Source: Corynebacterium sp. ACRQK (GTDB lineage: Bacteria > Actinomycetota > Actinomycetes > Mycobacteriales > Mycobacteriaceae). Taken from it: 64,000 nucleotides of DNA. The stretch lies in assembly GCF_022345965.1 (NCBI RefSeq), contig NZ_JAKRMU010000001.1, positions 372,001 through 436,000 on the forward strand. Reading direction: 5' to 3'. Below the pieces are notes generated by a model. The model saw nothing but the letters and a program-made list of their open reading frames with translations, was not told the origin of the DNA and searched no databases. Below, in pieces: positions 37,690 to 47,073 of the stretch (position 1 is its first letter; each line of letters begins with the position of its first letter). The position numbers and the translations under genes are program-made.

Positions 37690-38283
37690 ATGGATCTTCT
37701 ACTCGCTTCATTTCTGCACCCCAAAATTGGCGACTTCCTGTCCGGCAAGGTTCTGTACATAGACGATGCCGCTTCCGAGATGAGGCAGGCTCCGTTCGCA
37801 CAGGAAGAACTCAATGCCATCAGGGACGTCGCCGACACGGTGGTTCCCATCACGGTAGCGGCGACAAGCTCCGCTGCTTTCCTCGATGAACTGGATGCTG
37901 CGGATTGTATCTACGTAGCCGGAGGCGAAAGTTTTCGTCTGCTCCACGGACTAAAGTCCTCCGGGGCTGACCGGGTGCTCGTTGAAGCGGTTCGGAACGG
38001 AAAGCCCTATGCAGGCAGTTCCGCGGGCGCAATTATTGCTGGGCCATCCATCGAACCGGCATCGGTAATGGACGACCCGACTGTGGCTCCGCATCTCACG
38101 GACTATTCTGGCCTCAATCTCACTGAATTTGTCGTTGTCCCCCATGCACAGGGCACGACTGGACCATATCCCATTGAGATCATCAGCCAAACAGTGGAAA
38201 AGTATGGCAAGGAATGGAAGCTTGTACTGCTTCGGGATGGGCAAGCTCTGCATGTAAGCAGCCGCGGTTCAATGCTGATTTAG
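37690..38283 (+). CDS. Peptidase S51 / type 1 glutamine amidotransferase-like protein
   Basis: A 197-residue protein of the peptidase E (S51) fold. The segment IYVAGGESFRLLHGLK and the nucleophile elbow AGSSAGAIIAGPS, with Ser as nucleophile, are characteristic; FVVVPHAQG supplies a likely His. Peptidase E cleaves Asp-Xaa dipeptides, but many relatives have unknown substrates. Codon use is somewhat more AT-rich than the neighbours. Confidence 0.82.
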   Translation: MDLLLASFLHPKIGDFLSGKVLYIDDAASEMRQAPFAQEELNAIRDVADTVVPITVAATSSAAFLDELDAADCIYVAGGESFRLLHGLKSSGADRVLVEAVRNGKPYAGSSAGAIIAGPSIEPASVMDDPTVAPHLTDYSGLNLTEFVVVPHAQGTTGPYPIEIISQTVEKYGKEWKLVLLRDGQALHVSSRGSMLI

Positions 38284-38293
38284 TGCCTCGATT

Positions 38294-38314
38294 ACCGGGC
38301 GAATCCTGCCCGGT
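38294..38314 (+). terminator. Hairpin after the S51 peptidase gene
   Basis: A perfect seven-base stem ACCGGGC / GCCCGGT with a seven-base loop, ten bases after the stop codon. There is no following T-run, so termination strength is uncertain. Confidence 0.5.
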
Positions 38315-38395
38315 CCCCTGCCGTTGTCCAAAATTATCGAGTTAATGAAAGTAGCATACCTGAAGCTTTTTTCGCGACGCTGTGACCTGCAGGAA

Positions 38396-38413
38396 TAGAA
38401 TAGTTATATTCTA
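38396..38413. repeat. AT-rich perfect palindrome TAGAATA-GTTA-TATTCTA
   Basis: A perfect seven-base inverted repeat with a four-base spacer in the roughly 280-base gap between the S51 gene and the tRNA terminator. It could be an operator, but no gene starts close by on either strand. The rest of the gap shows nothing recognisable. Confidence 0.5.
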
Positions 38414-38525
38414 AGATATGGAATTTTGGACATTTCGCCCGCCGCGGGAAGTCTTTACACTCGCTCCAGCCCCCTGGCCACACCCCATCCCCCGCATCCT
38501 CCACAGCCCCTCTCCCGGCGAACGC

Positions 38526-38555
38526 AAAAACGCCCTCGGATTTCTCCGAGGGCGT
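38526..38555 (-). terminator. Rho-independent terminator of the tRNA-Gln/tRNA-Glu unit
   Basis: Read on the minus strand, ACGCCCTCGG / CCGAGGGCGT with a six-base loop is followed by TTTTTGCG. It lies ten bases downstream of the tRNA-Glu 3' end. Confidence 0.88.
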
Positions 38556-38564
38556 CCCATTTTG

Positions 38565-38637
38565 TACCCCGTACGGGATTTGAACCCGTGTTACCGGCGT
38601 GAGAGGCCGGCGTCCTAGGCCGCTAGACGAACGGGGC
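38565..38637 (-). tRNA. tRNA-Glu (CTC anticodon), second copy
   Basis: Sequence identical to the tRNA at 22033-22105 over all 73 bases. It is transcribed with tRNA-Gln, which lies one base upstream, and is close to gltX, which charges it. Confidence 0.95.
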
Positions 38638-38638
38638 G

Positions 38639-38710
38639 CTGGCCTACCAGGACTCGAACCTAGAATGACGGTACCAGAAACCGTAGTGTTGCCAATTACA
38701 CCATAGGCCA
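38639..38710 (-). tRNA. tRNA-Gln (CTG anticodon)
   Basis: A 72-base cloverleaf on the minus strand: acceptor TGGCCTA / TAGGCCA with G as discriminator, anticodon stem ACGGT / ACCGT around TTCTGGT, and a T-arm with GGTTCGAGTCC. In bacteria of this group Gln-tRNA is normally made by GltX plus amidation, so its neighbour gltX is functionally linked. Confidence 0.93.
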
Positions 38711-38969
38711 TCGTTCGTCGAACAAAACTCGCACGTCACACGCCCTTTGAATGCAGAGCATTTAACGCAGCGAACCTCGTTCGCAACGAGGAATACTATA
38801 ACCAGAACAGTGAATCACAAGCAAATCAGCTGCTCAGCGCGCCTTTTCTGGCAGTGACCGACCGCGTTTCGGCTATGGCTGCCCGCGTCTCGGCAATGAC
38901 CGCCCCCTTCTGGCGACAGCCCACCCGCTCCCAGCTTCAGCCAGCCACTTCCCCGCCCGTGGGAACCAC

Positions 38970-40472
38970 CTACTGCTGCGCAGGCGCGAACGGAGTCTGC
39001 TCGCGGGCGGCCTTCAAGCGCGCCAGCGTGGACTCCTTGCCCAGCAGCTCCATGGACTCAAACAGCGGCGGGGACACAGCAGCACCACTGATGGCCACAC
39101 GCAGAGCGCCGTAGGCCTTGCGCGGCTTCAACTCCATCTCCTCGATCAGCTTCGACTGCAGCGCCTTCTCAATGACGTCGGTCTTGAACTCCCCGTCCGC
39201 GATTGCCTCCAGCTGAGCGATGGCAACCTCGAGAACCTCCACCGCGTCCTCCTTCAAGTTCTTCCTCGCGGCCTTCTCATCCAAGGACAAGTCGGCGTCA
39301 GAAGTAATCAGGAAGCGCAGCAGACCGTCAGCGTCCGAGAGCGTCTTGATGCGCGTCTGCACCAGCTCCGCGGCGAAAGCAAACGTATCCGCGGGGTAAT
39401 CCGCCGGGAAGCCCTTGTGCTCCTCCAGGTAGGCGCGCAGGCGCTCGGTGAAGTCGCCCAGCTCCAGCATGCGGATGTGGTCGGCGTTGATGGCCTCCAG
39501 CTTCTTCTGGTCGAAGCGAGCCGGGTTGGGCTTCACGTCCGCCACATCGAAGTTGTCGATGAGCTGCTGCATCGTGAAGATGTCCTCGTCGGCAGACAGC
39601 GACCAGCCCAGCAGCGACAGGTAATTCAGCATGCCCTCCGGGATGATGCCGTTGTCGCGGTGGTTAAACAGATTCGACTCCGGGTCGCGCTTGGAGAGCT
39701 TCTTGTTGCCCTCGCCCATCACAAACGGTAGGTGACCGAATGTAGGTACCTGTTTAGCGACGCCCACCCGTACCAGCGCCTCGTAGAGTGCGATCTGTCG
39801 CGGTGTGGACGGCAGCAGATCTTCACCTCGCAGGACGTGCGTGATCTCCATCAACGCATCGTCCACCGGGTTAACAAGGGTGTACAGTGGCTGGCCGTTC
39901 GAGCGAGCGACCACGAAGTCCGGCACGGTCTTGCCGTCCACGCTCATGTCGCCGCGCACGAGGTCATGCCACTCGTAGATGCGGTCGTCGGGCATGCGCA
40001 GGCGCCAGACCGGCTCGCGGCCTTCGGCCTGGAACTGCGCGATCTGCTCTTCGGTGAGGTCGCGGTCGTAGTTGTCGTACCCCAGCTGCGGGTCGCGGCC
40101 TGCATCCTTGTGGCGGGCCTGGACTTCCTCGTTGGTGGAGTAGGCCGGGTACACGTCGCCGGATTCCTTCAGCTTCTCCAGGACATCCGCGTAGATATCC
40201 ATGCGCTGGGACTGGCGGTAGGGCTCGTGGGGGCCGCCGACCTCGATGCCTTCGTCCCAGCCGAGGTTCAGCCACTTCAGGGAATCGATGATGGCCTGGT
40301 AGGACTCTTCGGAGTCCCGCTTCGCATCGGTGTCCTCGATACGGAAGACGAGCCTACCTTCGGTGTGGCGGGCATAAGCCCAGTTGAACAGGGCCGTGCG
40401 CACCATGCCGACGTGCGGGGTGCCGGTGGGTGACGGGCAGAATCGAACGCGAACTTCGCTAACTTCACTCAT
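38970..40472 (-). CDS. gltX: Glutamyl-tRNA synthetase
   Basis: A class I synthetase of 500 residues. The HIGH-type motif is [11 protein letters not shown] at 14-23 and the KMSKS-type loop KKLSKRD at 257-263. It charges tRNA-Glu, and probably tRNA-Gln in the indirect pathway. A -10-like TACAGT lies eight bases before the ATG with no binding site, pointing to a leaderless transcript. The 258 bases between it and the tRNAs hold only a loose degenerate repeat around CGCGT(T/C)TCGGC. Confidence 0.96.
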   Translation of the reverse strand: MSEVSEVRVRFCPSPTGTPHVGMVRTALFNWAYARHTEGRLVFRIEDTDAKRDSEESYQAIIDSLKWLNLGWDEGIEVGGPHEPYRQSQRMDIYADVLEKLKESGDVYPAYSTNEEVQARHKDAGRDPQLGYDNYDRDLTEEQIAQFQAEGREPVWRLRMPDDRIYEWHDLVRGDMSVDGKTVPDFVVARSNGQPLYTLVNPVDDALMEITHVLRGEDLLPSTPRQIALYEALVRVGVAKQVPTFGHLPFVMGEGNKKLSKRDPESNLFNHRDNGIIPEGMLNYLSLLGWSLSADEDIFTMQQLIDNFDVADVKPNPARFDQKKLEAINADHIRMLELGDFTERLRAYLEEHKGFPADYPADTFAFAAELVQTRIKTLSDADGLLRFLITSDADLSLDEKAARKNLKEDAVEVLEVAIAQLEAIADGEFKTDVIEKALQSKLIEEMELKPRKAYGALRVAISGAAVSPPLFESMELLGKESTLARLKAAREQTPFAPAQQ

Positions 40473-40531
40473 GGTCTTTAACTGTACCTTCCCGCCTTCT
40501 GGCCTTCGCGTTTGCTCCGCGCGGGCAAATC

Positions 40532-40556
40532 AAAACCCCCGCGCGGTGGCGGGGGT
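40532..40556 (-). terminator. Rho-independent terminator after the first esterase
   Basis: On the minus strand the stem ACCCCCGC / GCGGGGGT is followed by TTTTGATTT, 13 bases after the esterase stop. It separates that gene from gltX. Confidence 0.85.
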
Positions 40557-40568
40557 GCGGGTCACCGT

Positions 40569-41657
40569 CTAGGCATGGCGGTGGCGCGACAGGAAGTGCC
40601 ACGCAGCCTTCGGCGAGTCCGGAGTGAAGGCATGCCAGTTATGGCCACCAACGTTTGCGCGCCACAGGACGGTGGAAGCGCGGCAACCGTTGTAGGTGAA
40701 GCCACTTGCCAGGGCGTGAGCGCGAACCCCATGCAAAGTCCGCATGTTGCAGGAGTTACGGCGCGCAGCGTTGTCGAAAGTAGCGCGGGCACTGTAGTAA
40801 TGCATGCCGTGGCGCTCGCCGCCACCGTAGTGCATCAGGGTGTCGTGCACACCGTGGATCAGCATGGTCGGCACGTTGCGCCCACGGCAGTCGTTCATGG
40901 TGGCGTCATAGTAAGCACCAGAAACAGACACGACAGCAGCGACCAGATCCGGAGCCTGGCAGGCCAGGTTCAGCGCCATGCCACCACCGTTGGACAGGCC
41001 GGCTGCGTACACGCGACGAGTGTCGACGTTGTAGCGCCTAGACAGGGAGCGGACCATCTCGCGGACGAAAGCGACGTCCTCTCCGCGGCGGGTCTTGGAG
41101 TACGGGGTACCTTCCCACGATCGGCCAATGCCCTCGGCGTGGACGACGACGGCATAACGGCCAGCCACCGCATTGAGGCGCGACATGTTCTTCATGTCCG
41201 CCGCAGATTGGCCGCGACCGCCGAACACAAAGAAGATCGGCTTCTTGCGTTTCGCAGAGTTCACCGGAACATCGACAATGGCCTTGCGAGCCTTCCCCTT
41301 GACGTTGAAGGTTTGGTAGTTGTTCAACGGGCGGGGGCTCAGGGAACCGACGATACCACTGACACTGCCGGAAAGACTTCCCACCAGGCTGCTTGTGACG
41401 GCACTGGCCTGCGGAGTTGCAGACTCGTTACCGGCGGCAGTATCCAGAGCCGGACCAGCCAGGGAGCTTGCGCCGATACCGAGGGCTACAGCCAGAGACA
41501 GCGTGAGCTTGCGGAAACGACCACCACGACGGACCGGGCGGGATGCGAAGGATGCGCCAGAAACTGCAGAATCTACAGAATCAGCGTGAGCAGCCGCGGA
41601 AGAAGAGTGAGTGTTCGCGGCTTTCGTGTGAGTAAAACGTGACGGAAATTCTTGCAC
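40569..41657 (-). CDS. Secreted PHB-depolymerase-type esterase (CE1/LpqC-like), copy 1
   Basis: An exported alpha/beta-hydrolase of about 362 residues. The signal region carries a basic stretch (PVRRGGRFRKLTLSLAVALG) before a hydrophobic core. The nucleophile elbow is AAGLSNGGGMALNLACQAPD, an Asp is in MLIHGVHDTLMHY and the His in VGGHNWHAF. Family members hydrolyse polyhydroxybutyrate-like or feruloyl/acetyl esters; the natural substrate is unknown. The start at GTG 41657 is uncertain because the signal peptide begins well inside. It is paralogous to the gene at 41738. Confidence 0.82.
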   Translation of the reverse strand: MQEFPSRFTHTKAANTHSSSAAAHADSVDSAVSGASFASRPVRRGGRFRKLTLSLAVALGIGASSLAGPALDTAAGNESATPQASAVTSSLVGSLSGSVSGIVGSLSPRPLNNYQTFNVKGKARKAIVDVPVNSAKRKKPIFFVFGGRGQSAADMKNMSRLNAVAGRYAVVVHAEGIGRSWEGTPYSKTRRGEDVAFVREMVRSLSRRYNVDTRRVYAAGLSNGGGMALNLACQAPDLVAAVVSVSGAYYDATMNDCRGRNVPTMLIHGVHDTLMHYGGGERHGMHYYSARATFDNAARRNSCNMRTLHGVRAHALASGFTYNGCRASTVLWRANVGGHNWHAFTPDSPKAAWHFLSRHRHA

Positions 41658-41737
41658 TGCTCAAACATACACCGGGCGGTTAAAATTAGGAACTTTTTCT
41701 TACAAAATCCTAAAACCCGTCAAAGCTCTAGCCAGCC

Positions 41738-42799
41738 CTAGCTGGCCGCACCCGGCAGCGTCTTGTTCTGGCGAGCCAGGAAGTTCCAGGCCTCATTCGC
41801 CACGTCGGGCGCGAAGTGCCAGTTGTGCCCCTGGTCGTTGATGCGCCAGAACACCGCCTCGTCGCGGCAACCCGGGTAGCCAAACTGGGTGACGTTGTTC
41901 GGCTTCTGCTCCACCACCGGCTGCGGGGCGCAGCCGCTGCGCAACGCACGCGAGTGGATCAAACGCGGCGCGGGCAGGTAAGGCGCGTTGTGCAGCGTGC
42001 CGCCGTTGTAGTGGGTGAGCTCGTCCTGCTGACCGTGGATCAGAAACGTCGGTACGGACTCTGGCGCACAGCCCTCGTTAATAGGGTTGTAAAAGGCGCC
42101 GGAGACGCTCACTACCCCGGCGATAAGGTCGGGCGCCTGGCACGCCAGGTTCATCACGAACCCGCCACCGTTGGACATTCCCGCAGCGTAGATCCGGTTG
42201 CGGTCGACGTTGAACTTCCTGTCCAGCTCGTTGACGACCTGTCGCACGAAGTCGACGTCCTGGCCACGCGTGCTGGTGGCATACGGTGCGCCCTCCCAGG
42301 CGTTGTCGATGCCGCGTGGGTAGACCACGATAGCCTCGCTGGCCGCACCGGTGTTAGAGAAGCGCGAGTAGCTGCGGTAGTTCTCCGGAGTATCGTCGCG
42401 CCCACCGAACCCAAACAGCACGGGCGTGGGCTTGTGCGGGTCATAGTTCGAGGTCACGCTGACGATTGCGCTGCGGATGCTGCCGTCGGGTCGGGTGAAC
42501 TCGATGTTCTCTGGTTGCCCGGGGTGTGCCCTATCAATTGTTGACGCCAGCTTCGGCGCCGGTGCTGTTTTCGGTGCAGGCTTGGGCGCAGGGGCTGGAG
42601 CTGGTGCAGGCGCGGGCGCCTCTTGCGCGCTGGCCACACCATTTCCGCCGACAAGCATGGCAGCAAGCATCGTCAGGGTCATGGCGACGGATACGGCCAC
42701 GACCAGGGCAAAGCGCGCGGCACTTCGGGCAGCTACAAAGCTAGCTCCCTTAACATCTTTAACAGCAGTCGCATGAGTCACAAACGTAACATTAAACAC
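41738..42799 (-). CDS. Secreted PHB-depolymerase-type esterase (CE1/LpqC-like), copy 2
   Basis: A 353-residue paralogue of the preceding esterase. After a hydrophobic signal segment (FALVVAVSVAMTLTMLAAML, cleavage probably after ASAQ) comes an Ala-Pro-rich linker of about 30 residues, then the hydrolase domain with elbow YAAGMSNGGGFVMNLACQAP, Asp in FLIHGQQDELTHY and His in NDQGHNWHF. The two copies share order and motifs throughout, indicating tandem duplication. The start (GTG 42799) is not firmly supported. Confidence 0.82.
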   Translation of the reverse strand: MFNVTFVTHATAVKDVKGASFVAARSAARFALVVAVSVAMTLTMLAAMLVGGNGVASAQEAPAPAPAPAPAPKPAPKTAPAPKLASTIDRAHPGQPENIEFTRPDGSIRSAIVSVTSNYDPHKPTPVLFGFGGRDDTPENYRSYSRFSNTGAASEAIVVYPRGIDNAWEGAPYATSTRGQDVDFVRQVVNELDRKFNVDRNRIYAAGMSNGGGFVMNLACQAPDLIAGVVSVSGAFYNPINEGCAPESVPTFLIHGQQDELTHYNGGTLHNAPYLPAPRLIHSRALRSGCAPQPVVEQKPNNVTQFGYPGCRDEAVFWRINDQGHNWHFAPDVANEAWNFLARQNKTLPGAAS

Positions 42800-42876
42800 A
42801 AGTTCTGCTGCCTACCTGCTGCAACACGCCGAAAAGTGCGCAAACTCTTCAGCTTCTACTCAGCTGGCCATGTTCG

Positions 42877-43740
42877 CTAGAAGTGTTCGAGAACAACCTC
42901 GCCCTCATAGCCAGCCGCACACAACTGGTTAACCCATTCTTCCAGCGGCACTTCGCCAGTCCCCGGCGCCCCGCGGCCTGGGAAGTCCGCGATCTGCACA
43001 TGCTCCGGCCACATCTCGTTCCCCGGTCCCCGGTCAGCGAGCCAGGTCCAGTCTTCACCATTGGCGGCGAGGTGGTAGGCGTCAAGAAGAAGCCGACCCC
43101 CCGCAGCAACTAGGGGCGCAGCCTCCTTAATACTGGTCACAGGATAGTTTTCAATGCCGCTCAGTGGCTCGATCAGGGCCACGCCACCGAAGCGCGCCAG
43201 GCGCTTAGCCACTGCGGCGAACGCGCGGACCTGGCGACGCTGCAGCGCGCGGCCACCACGGCCGACCAGCACGTTGAAGCGACGCACACCAGTCAGGCGA
43301 TGCAGATACTCGACGGCGTTCAGGTGCTCAATCAGCTCCTCGGTGATCGCGGGATCGCCGTCGGCATCCACGTCACCGCCTGCACTGTCAGGGTTCGCCA
43401 CATCCCCTGCGCGCTCAACCTTGCCAGCCCCATCCTCCGGGGCGACCAAGTGCAGCACTCCCCGATCGCCCGCAGCCAGGTCACCGGCCCACAGGTTCAG
43501 TGCCACGAGCTGGCGCGGGTTCTCCTGGCGCCCCTTGGCCAGCGCATCCACCAGCTGGCGCATCTGCTGCTCGGATGGGTGGGGCGTATCCCACGGCCAC
43601 CACAGCTCCACCTTGTCATAGGGAGAATTCGCAACGGCCTCAAGGGCATCCGCGCCGGTCGGCGCGCCGAGGGAATGGTTTCTCGCGGTGGCGAAACTCA
43701 CCTGATGTGCACCTGATTCTGTATTCATAAGCATCATCAT
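42877..43740 (-). CDS. Sugar phosphate isomerase/epimerase-type TIM-barrel protein
   Basis: A protein of about 287 residues in the xylose isomerase-like TIM-barrel (hydroxypyruvate isomerase/IolE) superfamily: VALIEPLSGIENYPVTS, LLLDAYHLAANGEDW and HVQIADFPGRGAPGTGEV supply metal-ligand-type Glu, Asp and His. Several adjacent ATGs (43740, 43737, 43734, 43728) are possible starts. It is divergent from the isochorismate synthase gene. The substrate is unknown. Confidence 0.75.
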   Translation of the reverse strand: MMMLMNTESGAHQVSFATARNHSLGAPTGADALEAVANSPYDKVELWWPWDTPHPSEQQMRQLVDALAKGRQENPRQLVALNLWAGDLAAGDRGVLHLVAPEDGAGKVERAGDVANPDSAGGDVDADGDPAITEELIEHLNAVEYLHRLTGVRRFNVLVGRGGRALQRRQVRAFAAVAKRLARFGGVALIEPLSGIENYPVTSIKEAAPLVAAGGRLLLDAYHLAANGEDWTWLADRGPGNEMWPEHVQIADFPGRGAPGTGEVPLEEWVNQLCAAGYEGEVVLEHF

Positions 43741-43862
43741 TCCACGTAGAGGCGCTAATCCAGAATTGAAGTCAGCTTCTTGCCGCGCACAACCCGCATA
43801 CAACCCGCCCTCAACCCAGGGCGAGGCATCCCGCTGTCTTGCCGGGAAGTAAAATGGCAGCC

Positions 43863-45005
43863 ATGACCCATGAGCAGCGACCGGCCACCGCCCCGGATTT
43901 CCTGCTTTCCCGCCCAGATCGCAGTATCCGCACCCAGGGGCGCAAGGCGACCTTCCCGGATCCGTTCGAAGCCTCCACTGCGCTTCGAAACAAGGAAGCA
44001 GACTTGATTGTCGGTGCTTTCCCCTTCGATACATCCCTCCGCGCGGCTCTCATGGAACCGGAGACCGTCGTCCGCGCCGAAGGCCCGCTGGAGCCGCCGG
44101 CTTTCTTCCGCGGCAGGGACGCCGCCCGCACCCTGACGGTCGAGTCCGTCGAAGCGCAGACCACCGTCGAGGAGCACACCGCGATGGTCGCCGCCGCCGT
44201 CGCCACGATCCAGCAGTCCCGCCTAGAGAAGGTGGTGCTGGCCCGCGCCGTGGACATCACCTACGCCGAGACCGTGGACCCGCTGTTGATTGCCGCCCGC
44301 CTGATCGACCTGTCCGCCTACCGCGACGGGTTCGCCGTGGACCTCTCCGCCACGGGCCGCTCCGAGTACCAGGGTGCGATGTTCGTCGGCAGCTCGCCCG
44401 AGATGCTGATTCGCCGCGATGGCCGCCAAATCTCAGCCTTCCCCTTGGCCGGCTCCGCGCCGCGCACCGGAAGTCTTTCTATTGATGACGCCACAGCCCG
44501 CGAACTCGGAAGCTCCGACAAGGATTTACGCGAGCACCACTTTGTAGTGGAGCACTACCGTCGTGTGCTGGAGCCATTGTGCGAGACGCTGGACATCCCG
44601 GCCACCCCGGAAATCCATGAGACCAACGAGATGATCCACCTGGGAACCCAGATCTCGGGCACTTTGAAGGATGATGAGTATTCCGCGCTGGATCTGGCCT
44701 TGATGCTGCACCCTACCCCGGCTATCGGCGGCACCCCGACGGACGATGCGCTGGGGGTTATTGCGCAGGAGAAGTCCCCGCGCGAGTTCTACTCCGGCGC
44801 CGTGGGCTGGTGCGATTCCAGCGGCGACGGGGAGTTTATGCTCTCTATCCGCTGCGCCATCGTGGAGGACAACACCGCCCGCGCCTGGGCCGGCGGCGGA
44901 ATTGTCGTGGATTCAATTCCCGCCATGGAGGCGGAGGAAACGTCCGCAAAGCTGCAAACAGCGCTGCGGGCACTTAACGTGCCTGCAGCGCTGCGGGAGG
45001 TATAG
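43863..45005 (+). CDS. Isochorismate synthase (MenF/EntC family)
   Basis: A 380-residue chorismate-utilising enzyme converting chorismate to isochorismate for menaquinone or a catecholate siderophore. Signatures are LEKVVLARAVDI, SSPEMLIRRDGR, FPLAGSAPRTG, HPTPAIGGTPTDDAL and the C-terminal RAWAGGGIVVDS. No other menaquinone or siderophore synthesis genes are adjacent. ATG 43863 is preferred: a -10-like TAAAAT ends seven bases before it, implying a leaderless message. Confidence 0.88.
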   Translation: MTHEQRPATAPDFLLSRPDRSIRTQGRKATFPDPFEASTALRNKEADLIVGAFPFDTSLRAALMEPETVVRAEGPLEPPAFFRGRDAARTLTVESVEAQTTVEEHTAMVAAAVATIQQSRLEKVVLARAVDITYAETVDPLLIAARLIDLSAYRDGFAVDLSATGRSEYQGAMFVGSSPEMLIRRDGRQISAFPLAGSAPRTGSLSIDDATARELGSSDKDLREHHFVVEHYRRVLEPLCETLDIPATPEIHETNEMIHLGTQISGTLKDDEYSALDLALMLHPTPAIGGTPTDDALGVIAQEKSPREFYSGAVGWCDSSGDGEFMLSIRCAIVEDNTARAWAGGGIVVDSIPAMEAEETSAKLQTALRALNVPAALREV

Positions 45006-45114
45006 GGGTTGAGTAGTAGACAGTGGAGCGTCCTGGGTTTAATTCCGTTGCTCGATCAACTCGATTTCTAGTAGTCTCGGGCTACGCAAGATGCTTCGCG
45101 AGAAAGGGGGCAGT

Positions 45115-45717
45115 ATGGGAAGAAAAGTTGCCGTTATCGGTGCTACCGGAACCATCGGATGCGCTGTTGCCGATCGTTTCGAAAAGCACTATGAGGTTCT
45201 TCGCGTTTCTCGACACTCGACTCCACAAGTAGACATGTCTGATGTGAACTCGATTCGTGCCTTTTACAAAGAAGCTGGTCCGCTTGACGCGATAGTAATC
45301 TGCGCAGGGTTTGCGCCCTTTAGTCACCTTACGGAACTTTCCCGTGAGGATTTTTCAGCCGCAGCAACTGGAAAGCTGTTGGGACAGGTTAGCTTGGTTA
45401 CCGAAGGGCTTTCATATCTTAACGACGGTGGATCGTTTACCCTTACGACTGGGATTTTGTCTCAGCATCCTATTGCCGGCAGTGCTGCAGCGTCGATGGC
45501 TAATGGTGGTGTTGAATCGTTTGTCACCGCAGCTAGCACTGAGCTTCCACGCGGACAGCGAATTAATGCGGTAAGCCCAACAGTACTCAAAGAAGCTACC
45601 GGGTTTCATTCCGCTTTTCCTGGGTTCAAACAAGTTCCTGCGACAGAGGTAGCCGACGCATATGTACGCTCTGTAGAAGGAGTCGAAACAGGTACAGTGT
45701 TCCAGGTCTGGAACTAG
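45115..45717 (+). CDS. Short-chain dehydrogenase, atypical (no YxxxK)
   Basis: A 200-residue Rossmann-fold protein with VAVIGATGTIGCAV at the N-terminus and the SDR segments DAIVICAGFAPF and GQRINAVSPTVL. Where classical SDRs have Tyr-x3-Lys this has ASMANGGVESFV, as in a short SDR group (PRK07578-like), so catalysis is doubtful or different. ATG 45115 follows GAAAGGGGGC. GC content is clearly lower than that of the preceding gene, and a dead IS3 copy lies downstream, suggesting acquisition. Confidence 0.8.
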   Translation: MGRKVAVIGATGTIGCAVADRFEKHYEVLRVSRHSTPQVDMSDVNSIRAFYKEAGPLDAIVICAGFAPFSHLTELSREDFSAAATGKLLGQVSLVTEGLSYLNDGGSFTLTTGILSQHPIAGSAAASMANGGVESFVTAASTELPRGQRINAVSPTVLKEATGFHSAFPGFKQVPATEVADAYVRSVEGVETGTVFQVWN

Positions 45718-45962
45718 ACAACTTCACCCCATAGTGTTCTGGGCGTTGAAGAACGTGTAAGCGACGCAGTCGTGAGGGTAAACCAGTGCAAGCGGTTTCG
45801 CGGAATGCTTCGCCTTGTTTGCAGATTTGGCAGCCTATTTCGCCGCACTGAGCGCCCGAAGGGTGCGTGGAGCATGTGCACCGTGGCGGTCGCATCGGCT
45901 ATTGCTGCGTGCGCGTCCGGATTGTCCTGGGGTTAGTGCCGCTTCTCTAACCGACGTCCTAG

Positions 45963-46921
45963 GACCTTGTTAATGAATGGTTTTCAGCCTCGTAGAGTCC
46001 GTTGATTGTTTCGGCTAGAACATTGCCACAAAGATCACCAACTGTTCCCACACTTGGCCGGATCCCGGCTTCGGCCAAAGCTGTGGAATACTTCGGTGAA
46101 ACGTACGGGCTGCCCTGATCGCTGTGGTGAATCAACTGGTTTCCATGAATTCGCCTTGCAGTCATTAACGCATGCTCCAAGACCTCCAATGGCAGCGCAT
46201 CGGTACGCATTGTAGAGCGTGTTGCAGAGCAAACAATTCTTCGGCTGTAGACATCCACGATAAGCGCGGTGTAAGCAAATCCCGACAGGTTGCGAACGTA
46301 AAGAATGCCGGCTCCTCAAAACCTTCCTGGTGCTTGTACTTGGAAGTTTCGCTGTACAAGGTCCGGGCGATGATCCGGTGCCTTCGGGCTGATCGTCGTC
46401 ACGGGGGCGTCCACTCTGCGGCCTGAAACACCTGCACGGGTAGTGGCTTTACGGTAGCCACGTGAAGTGACGAATTCACGATCTGCTTTTTTAAGGACTC
46501 GGCGGATGGCCTCGACCCCAAACTGATCTTTATATGCGTCGAAGTAGAAGATCACCCGGTCGTGGGACGGTCGAGTTACACGTTGCGAAAAAGCCGAAGC
46601 AGTCTCAAGAATCCCGTTTGCTCGTCTCACCTCGCGGTTTTCGCGGCGCAGACGCCCGAAGTTCTTCTTCCATTGTTTCGCCGCCTGACGCATCAGAATC
46701 ATCACGTACTGAGGCGCAGGCACAGTTCAAGCCCGCAGCGTGCGGTGGGATAACCCAAAAAGCTAACCAACCTTCGTGTAAGCACGTTGCAGTAAGCAAG
46801 ACTCCAGGCGGACCATTTCGATGATCTGATGGACCAATTTCTTCTTGAACTCGACGGAAAACCTTCTACGCATAGTTCAATCCCTCTTTAGCTGAGGTAG
46901 AAACGAAACCCTGGAAGCATC
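45963..46921 (-). pseudogene. Degenerate IS3-family element
   Basis: A decayed IS3 copy. An OrfA start is visible on the minus strand at 46873 (MRRRFSVEFKKKLVHQIIEM), soon broken by stops. Zipper and OrfB parts follow in different frames (REVRRANGILETASAFSQRV; FGVEAIRRVLKKADREFVTS; LIHHSDQGSPYVSPKYS; NVLAETINGLYEAE). The OrfB C-terminus and left end are missing. A right end resembling that of the IS at 7636 (minus strand, TGCTTCCAGGGTTTCGTTTC) is near 46902-46921. The 245 bases between the SDR stop and this element show no supported gene. Confidence 0.82.
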
Positions 46922-47073
46922 GAGGCATACCACTCGCTTCTATACCTATCCCGCAATAACTGGTTGTTTATCTACCTGCAGCCCCACCAAAAGCACTCGC
47001 CCCAGCCCGGTAGGCAGCAACTAAGAAAAGTCTTAAAGGCCGGGTTCAACGCTCAACTCAAAACGCATCGCTG

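Noticed and set aside
38711-38969. Possible gene or RNA between tRNA-Gln and the gltX stop
   Set aside because: Only a loose degenerate repeat is present; no frame with protein-like composition or RNA fold was found.
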